Source: Bacillota bacterium (GTDB lineage Bacteria > Bacillota > Clostridia > Oscillospirales > Acutalibacteraceae). From it: 22,406 bases of DNA. The notes under the pieces are model-generated. The model was not told the DNA's origin, made no database searches, and saw nothing but the letters and a program-made list of their open reading frames with translations. The stretch lies in assembly GCA_023401495.1 (NCBI GenBank), contig JAEXDU010000003.1, positions 1-22,406 of the forward strand, read 5' to 3'. Positions 20,444 to 22,406 of this stretch are shown here, one piece after another. The first letter of the stretch is position 1; every line of letters starts with the position of its first letter. The position numbers and the translations under genes are program-made.

Positions 20444-22276
20444 TCATCTCGCCGTCACCGCGCTTTCTGTCAGGACGGTCTCACCTTCCTCCAGGCCGCT
20501 TAAAACGGCAACGCTCGTTCCGTTGCTGAATCCGGTAACGATGGTGCGCTTCTCGGGGTTCCCGTCGCTGCCCTTCACCAGTACGCTGGAAACGCCGTTC
20601 TCAAACTTGACCGCCCGATTCGGAACGTACAGAACATCCTTCGCACTCCCCTGAATCAATGTGGCTTCGCCGCTCATCCCCGTATAAATTTTTCCGGAGA
20701 TGGTATTGGTGCCCGTCATTCGTACGGTGACGGTATACGTAACGGAGGAAGAGCCGCTGCGGGCCGGTTCCGCCGTGATGCTCTCGACCAGAGCGTCGAA
20801 AGACTGATCTTCGTAAGCGGAAAGCTGAATGGAAGCCGCCTGCCCTACCTCCACGCTGGTAATGTCGTCCTCAGACACCGAAACGGAGAGAGAGATCGAA
20901 CCCGAGCGGGAAATGGTCATCATGGCCTGATTCGCTGTTACGCTGTCGCCGTCTTTGTAGGTTACCGTTGCGACAATGCCATCGCAGGGGCTTGTGATGA
21001 TGCCGACATTGTTCATCGCGCTGTTGATGTTGTCGATCTTATTTTGCAGGGTGTCGCAGCTTTCCTGCTGTGTGGTCACCGCCTGTTCCAGTTGGCTGAC
21101 CGTCAGGTCGTATGTGGTGCCCGCATTGGAGGCTGTATTCAGATCGCTTTTTTCTTTTGTCAGCGCGTCAAGGGAAGAAATCTGCGCCGTTTTCTGCGCT
21201 TTCTTCAGGTTGTATTCCGCGGTTTTCACGTCGGCCTGCAGCTGTGTCACTTGATCTGCAAGCTCTTTTGCCGAAACGCTCTCATCATCGTCACTGCTGA
21301 CATGATATTTATCATTAAAGGTATTCTTATATTTGTTATAGGCCGTGGTGTAGTTGGAATACTCTGCCGTATACTGCGCCACCTTGTTTTCTAAAATCGT
21401 CTGCTGGCTGATGATACTGCCGGCCGCTTTGCTGTAATAGGTTTCGGCAATCTCTTCCGCTTCGTCGTACGCATCCTTCAGGTCATCCTCGTCGTCACTT
21501 TCGGTATACTTGGCCTGCAGCCACGCTGTTTTCGCAGACTCTGCGGCGGATTTCAGCGAGTCGTACCGGTCAATGACCGATTTGTAATCCTTTTCGTATT
21601 GTGTCAGCTGCGTTTGATAGCTGGTCTTGGCAGTTTCGGCATCCTCCATCCACTTTTCCAGCTGATTCAGCTTTGCGTAATCTGCGGAGAAGGTCTTTTG
21701 CAGCGACTGATATTCCGCCAGGGATTCCTGCTTTTCTTTCAGCGCCGATTCCGCGGAGATAATGTCATTTTGCAGCTGCTCTTCCGTCAGCTGCCGGGTA
21801 ACCGGCGCCGTTTGAGACAGGTATTTGCTGGATTCATACGTAATTTTTGCTTCCTCCAGCTTCGACTTCTGATCGCCCAGCGCTTCCTGCAAAGAAAGCT
21901 TTGCCTCCTCCAGCTTCTGGCGGGTTTCTAGGCTCCCCTCTGAAACGCTGTTCAAATCGAGCTGAATCAGCGCGTCTCCCTTTTTCACGGTGGTGCCCGA
22001 TTTGACCAGCACCTTCGCGATCTCGCTGTCTACCGGAAAGGTGATCGATTCGGAATCGAGCGAAACGGTTCCGGATTCTGAAACGCCTACGGTAACATCC
22101 CCTGTTGTCACGGTGGATTCCCGGTAAGAAACCGTCTTTTCCGCAGACTGAGCGCTCCGCCAGACGGTAAACCAAACAGCGCCGCCGGTGATAACCACCA
22201 CGCTCAGGCACACGATGACCGCCAATTTTTTGTGCGCCGCGGCAAACTGACCGAGAAACTTCAGCTTTTCTACCAT
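20444..22276 (-). CDS. Membrane-fusion (HlyD/MacA-like) protein with long coiled coil
   Basis: From the ATG at 22276 (GGGAGG six bases upstream; the frame start at 22294 is a TTG lying before that site) it is 610 aa. A single N-terminal membrane helix (LAVIVCLSVVVITGGAVWF) is followed by the first lipoyl half (DSEIAKVLVKSGTTVKKGDA), an unusually long helical region of about 300 residues rich in Gln, Glu, Lys and Ser, then the second lipoyl half (ITSPCDGIVATVTYKDGDSV) and beta-barrel and membrane-proximal domains (YVPNRAVKFENG, TGFSNGTSVAVLSGLEEGET). MacA-type adaptors usually have a hairpin about half this length, so the coiled coil is extended, fitting a Gram-positive wall. It is the first gene of the operon and is coupled to the permease. 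No clear promoter was found in 22277-22406. Confidence 0.9.
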   Translation of the reverse strand: MVEKLKFLGQFAAAHKKLAVIVCLSVVVITGGAVWFTVWRSAQSAEKTVSYRESTVTTGDVTVGVSESGTVSLDSESITFPVDSEIAKVLVKSGTTVKKGDALIQLDLNSVSEGSLETRQKLEEAKLSLQEALGDQKSKLEEAKITYESSKYLSQTAPVTRQLTEEQLQNDIISAESALKEKQESLAEYQSLQKTFSADYAKLNQLEKWMEDAETAKTSYQTQLTQYEKDYKSVIDRYDSLKSAAESAKTAWLQAKYTESDDEDDLKDAYDEAEEIAETYYSKAAGSIISQQTILENKVAQYTAEYSNYTTAYNKYKNTFNDKYHVSSDDDESVSAKELADQVTQLQADVKTAEYNLKKAQKTAQISSLDALTKEKSDLNTASNAGTTYDLTVSQLEQAVTTQQESCDTLQNKIDNINSAMNNVGIITSPCDGIVATVTYKDGDSVTANQAMMTISRSGSISLSVSVSEDDITSVEVGQAASIQLSAYEDQSFDALVESITAEPARSGSSSVTYTVTVRMTGTNTISGKIYTGMSGEATLIQGSAKDVLYVPNRAVKFENGVSSVLVKGSDGNPEKRTIVTGFSNGTSVAVLSGLEEGETVLTESAVTAR

Positions 22277-22406
22277 GGTAATCCTCCCAAACAATCAAAA
22301 AATGCCCTGAAAAAGGAATGGAATCTTTTCCAGAAATACAAGCAAATTTATCCTAACGAAAGATTATGAGAAAAGAATAACCCCAGAATTAGAATCACAT
22401 GAAAAA

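Overview
The window looks like chromosome from a spore-forming Clostridia, probably an Oscillospirales/Ruminococcaceae-type genome. Supporting signs are strong AGGAGG-type ribosome sites, sigma-A promoters, intrinsic terminators with T-tracts, several Tlp-type small spore proteins, an HD-GYP protein and an anaerobe-type radical SAM/flavodoxin pair. Genus cannot be fixed from sequence alone. The first 2.3 kb are visibly more AT-rich than the rest. No rRNA, tRNA, CRISPR array or intact insertion sequence was seen.

Layout. (1) 1-2301, plus strand: end of a TetR regulator, a four-helix membrane protein, a short flavodoxin and a radical SAM/SPASM-like enzyme, probably one operon. (2) 2302-3016: no intact gene. 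This is a scar of an integrative conjugative element: a hairpin-rich, oriT-like stretch and the last 46 codons of a large serine recombinase. (3) 3080-5069: a spore-protein block, mostly minus strand, with a 48-aa protein, a frameshifted tlp, an HD phosphohydrolase reading in frame into tlp, a divergent 49-aa basic protein and two more Tlp-like genes, the second behind a sigma-G-like promoter. (4) 5181-5388: a very short minus-strand transcription unit with promoter, ribosome site and terminator but only a 7-codon frame. (5) 5457-8883, plus strand: an unknown winged-helix-like protein, an ABC-F ATPase, a GIY-YIG protein and a NUDIX hydrolase. (6) 9052-11669: a TetR repressor divergent from a P1B heavy-metal ATPase, with a palindrome just downstream of the ATPase -10 box. 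(7) 11827-14389: a second TetR with a palindromic operator, then an alpha/beta hydrolase and a SAM methyltransferase. (8) 14476-15727: a GAF-HD-GYP cyclic-di-GMP phosphodiesterase. (9) 15959-16702, minus: an L,D-transpeptidase. (10) 16853-22276, minus: a five-gene MacAB-type export operon of membrane-fusion protein, permease, Gly-rich lipoprotein, ATPase and a secreted Ig-like protein.

The window joins three self-contained regulator/efflux or detoxification modules, a decayed mobile element carrying or flanking the radical SAM cluster, and a sporulation locus where one domain (Tlp) has been copied, extended and fused. The most notable observations are the Tlp family expansion with an HD-Tlp read-through and a frameshift, the orphan short transcription unit, the long out-of-frame overlap at the end of the export operon, and GGMPGGG-type motifs shared by the permease and lipoprotein of that operon.
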